DNA of 16,681 nucleotides from an uncultured Ruminococcus sp. (GTDB lineage: Bacteria; Bacillota; Clostridia; Oscillospirales; CAG-272). Numbering within the stretch: the stretch's first letter is position 1; each line of letters opens with the position of its first letter. The notes beneath the pieces are model-generated. The model saw nothing but the letters and a program-made list of their open reading frames with translations, was not told where the DNA came from and did not search any database. The stretch is taken from NCBI GenBank assembly GCA_902778985.1, contig CACYZS010000019.1:1-16681 (forward strand), read 5' to 3'. Positions 14,720 to 16,681 of the stretch are shown here, piece by piece. Made by a program: the position numbers and the translations under genes.

Positions 14720-16444
14720 TCAGTCTCCCTCGGGCGGCGTTTCGCCGACGCCGAGCGTCTTCATGCTGAACTCCTCGCGTTTCCGCGTCAATTCCGCGTT
14801 GATGGTCGGAACGTAGTTCAGGATCGCATCAATGGGATCGGCGGATTTGTTGACAACGTCAAGGAAAGCAAAGTTGGTATAACGAGCGATGATGTAACTG
14901 CCGGGGTAGTTGACGATACCGGACAGGTGGCGGATCTGCTCTTCGATCGCGTCTCTCTCCTTGGTCGTCCAGGACAGGAGTTTGATCGCGCCGAGGTTCG
15001 CCGCGGCGTACTTCGCGGAAGGACCGATCAGAGCGACCATGCGGTTACCGTAGGTCGCCTCGACCTCCGCGCTGGTCTGCCACTTCATGAACTTCCAGGC
15101 GGCGGCGGGATCCTTGCACCCGTGGAGCATGACCGTCGCGTTGACCGTGGCGATCGAGTTGTAGTTCTCGGTGCCGTCTTCGCGAATGGTCGCGGGGATC
15201 CGGGTGAATTCCCAAAGTCCCTTGATCTCGGTCGCGAAAACCGTCAACTGGTTGTAGACCGAAACGTAGTCGGAAACGATCAGGGGCATCTCGCCGGTAC
15301 GGAACCGGTTGGCTGCGTCGAACTTAACGGTCAGACCGTAGTCGGTGTAGAGCCGCGTGCAGTAGAGGAAGGCGAAGAGCCCCTCGTTGGTGTCAAGACC
15401 GATCTGCGCGCCGGCGTACTCGGGGTTGTCCTCGTACTTCCACATACTGCCGCCGTTCTGATAGAGGAAGAAGTCAAGCGCAAGGGTGTAGGTGATACCG
15501 ATCTCCAGGTTGTTCGACTGCAGGATCGGGAGCAGCGAAAGCACCTCGTCCCAGGTGGTCGGGGCGGAAACGCCGAGGTCGACCAGCACGTCGAGACGGT
15601 AGAAGAGCATCGGGAAGTTCATCGTCAGGGGCAGTCCGTAGGTCTGGTTCAACAGGGTCAGCATATTGACCGCGGTGGGCGAGTAAACGTCGTCGGCGGT
15701 GTTCGGCAGCCCGTCGGCGCCGTAGATCGCCTGCGCGTAGTCCTCGTTATCGCGGATCGAGTCGATCGCGCCGCGGATCGCGTAGTTGATGACCGTCGAA
15801 CTGCCGAGTCCGAGGTAAACGTCGGGGCCGCTCTTCGCCAGAACCGACGGGAGCAGGGTGCTCGCCGTGACCAGTTTCAGCGAAACGGGGATCTCGGTCT
15901 CTTCGGTAAACCCGCTGTCGATGATCGAACGCCAGATCTTCGACTGGTCACGCCCTTCGGCGAGCCAGACGTTCAGGGCGTCTTTGCTCTTGGATTCCTT
16001 GCGCGTGACGCCCATGTTATCGTAGTCGATGAAGAAGGACATCACGAAGGATTTGATCTCGAATCCGATCGACTGGAAGACGTTCGCCTTCGCCTTCGGC
16101 TTCTTGGCGTCGCCCGACTGGATCACAATCTTGTCGACCGTCATCGACGAGGTCTTCGAGTCGTTGATCCAGGTACCGAGCGTACCGAGGTAGGTCTTCA
16201 GGTTCTCGACGTTCTTCGCAACGTTGATCTCCTTGATACCCATCGTCGAAAGCAGGTTCGAGACGGTGATCAGCGTCGCGATGTGCGAACCGTTGGTACC
16301 GCAGAGTTCCTCGAACTCCTCGACGATCTTCGCAAGGTTGACCGCCTGATAGTTGAGGGTGTAGATGGCTTCGGGAATGTTGATACCGAAGTCGTAGTCC
16401 TTATTCTCGTCGGGAGGAAGACTGCCATTTCTTCGAGAAATCAA
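14720..16444 (-). CDS. Extracellular solute-binding protein, main part (5' end disrupted)
   Basis: The open frame gives 574 residues from a TTG at 16444, but this is not a credible start. There is no ribosome site, no signal peptide, and the first residues (about 1-9) look like out-of-frame sequence. From about residue 10 the protein is natural: a helical region (24-140) and then a type-1 sugar-binding lobe. SFFIDYDNMG (about 170), the SGPDVYLGLGSSTVINYAIRG segment and a Trp/Tyr-rich C-terminal half with WKFMKWQTSAEVEATYGNR are typical of ABC sugar-binding proteins. The upstream part of the same protein continues in another frame to the window edge. As a binding protein it should be a lipoprotein or secreted protein capturing the operon's sugar. 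The stop is 45 bases before the MalF-like gene. Confidence 0.8.
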   Translation of the reverse strand: MISRRNGSLPPDENKDYDFGINIPEAIYTLNYQAVNLAKIVEEFEELCGTNGSHIATLITVSNLLSTMGIKEINVAKNVENLKTYLGTLGTWINDSKTSSMTVDKIVIQSGDAKKPKAKANVFQSIGFEIKSFVMSFFIDYDNMGVTRKESKSKDALNVWLAEGRDQSKIWRSIIDSGFTEETEIPVSLKLVTASTLLPSVLAKSGPDVYLGLGSSTVINYAIRGAIDSIRDNEDYAQAIYGADGLPNTADDVYSPTAVNMLTLLNQTYGLPLTMNFPMLFYRLDVLVDLGVSAPTTWDEVLSLLPILQSNNLEIGITYTLALDFFLYQNGGSMWKYEDNPEYAGAQIGLDTNEGLFAFLYCTRLYTDYGLTVKFDAANRFRTGEMPLIVSDYVSVYNQLTVFATEIKGLWEFTRIPATIREDGTENYNSIATVNATVMLHGCKDPAAAWKFMKWQTSAEVEATYGNRMVALIGPSAKYAAANLGAIKLLSWTTKERDAIEEQIRHLSGIVNYPGSYIIARYTNFAFLDVVNKSADPIDAILNYVPTINAELTRKREEFSMKTLGVGETPPEGD

Positions 16445-16681
16445 AGCGGGTGCTGTACGCCTCTTCGTAAGGCACGGTGGGGATGCGGGAGTTGACGCCG
16501 TCGCCCTCGCCGTAAACGACGCCGGCGGCGGGATTGCGGTTCTCGCTCCACAGACGGACGGTACGGCAGACGAACATACCCTGCAGCGCCGACTGCTGAT
16601 AGCGCATCGCGATCTTATAAAGCCCGTCTTCGGTGACGGTGAAGGTGTACGCCGCCCACTGTCCGACGGTGTTGTAACTCT
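16401..16681 (-). pseudogene. N-terminal part of the solute-binding protein, frame-shifted (5' end beyond window)
   Basis: This frame is open from the right edge and ends at TAA (16401-16403). It reads as real protein until about 16425. WAAYTFTVTEDGLYKIAMRY, then ALQGMFVCRTVRLW and PTVPYEEAYSTRFDFSKKW resemble the galactose-binding-like, carbohydrate-binding region at the front of large solute-binding proteins in comparable operons. The last residues, QSSSRRE, look out of frame. Joining it to the downstream frame needs one base removed or two added around 16411-16427. Either the gene is inactivated, the sequence has an indel, or an internal stretch was lost. The signal peptide would lie outside the window. 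Confidence 0.6.

Noticed and set aside
16405..16440. Programmed ribosomal frameshift in the solute-binding-protein gene
   Set aside because: No slippery heptamer, no nearby stop in the style of the RF2 site and no known precedent in this family; deletion or sequence error is simpler.

Overview
The window reads as a chromosomal segment of a moderately GC-rich, spore-forming, low-GC-type Gram-positive (Firmicutes, probably class Clostridia). The evidence is a cotJA-cotJB-cotJC spore-coat operon, strong AGGAGG-type ribosome sites before nearly every gene, and a multi-gene sugar ABC-importer operon of the kind common in Paenibacillus and gut or rumen Clostridia. The genus cannot be named from the sequence. 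Every gene supported here is on the minus strand. The long plus-strand open frames are antisense shadows of these genes.

Layout, in plus-strand coordinates (transcription runs right to left). 1-1085: cotJC (3' end beyond the window), cotJB and cotJA, tightly coupled. 1086-1172: short gap with a weak terminator-like hairpin. 1173-3592: two overlapping genes, an XRE-type HTH regulator followed by a predicted zinc-metallopeptidase lipoprotein, behind a good sigma-A-like promoter (3631-3659) and an interrupted palindrome (3662-3685) that may be an operator. 3660-4429: about 770 bases with no credible gene, full of hairpins. It holds two diverged copies of one element (about 3781-4080 and 4141-4320), and the long stem of this element is kept by compensatory base changes between the copies. 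A strong terminator hairpin sits at 4291-4316. 4430-16681: one long polycistron. In transcription order it encodes a solute-binding protein (apparently broken near 16411-16440), a MalF-like and a MalG-like permease, a membrane protein joining an NHL propeller, TPR and Yip1-type membrane domain, a 1292-residue secreted protein that I assign to the DUF5696 type, and a second, different MalF/MalG-like permease pair. The operon promoter lies beyond the right edge.

How the genes may work together: the operon looks like a glycan capture, processing and uptake system. The binding protein, with a carbohydrate-binding-like N-terminal region, would deliver ligand to one or both permease pairs. The secreted DUF5696-type protein would act on or bind the glycan outside the cell, and the NHL-TPR-Yip1 protein could be an organising membrane partner. 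No transporter ATPase gene is present, so a shared MsmK/UgpC-type ATPase elsewhere is likely. The substrate is unknown.

Most worth a second look: the covarying two-copy element at 3781-4320; the disrupted binding-protein gene; the apparent ACG start of the XRE gene; and the regulator/lipoprotein-peptidase pair.
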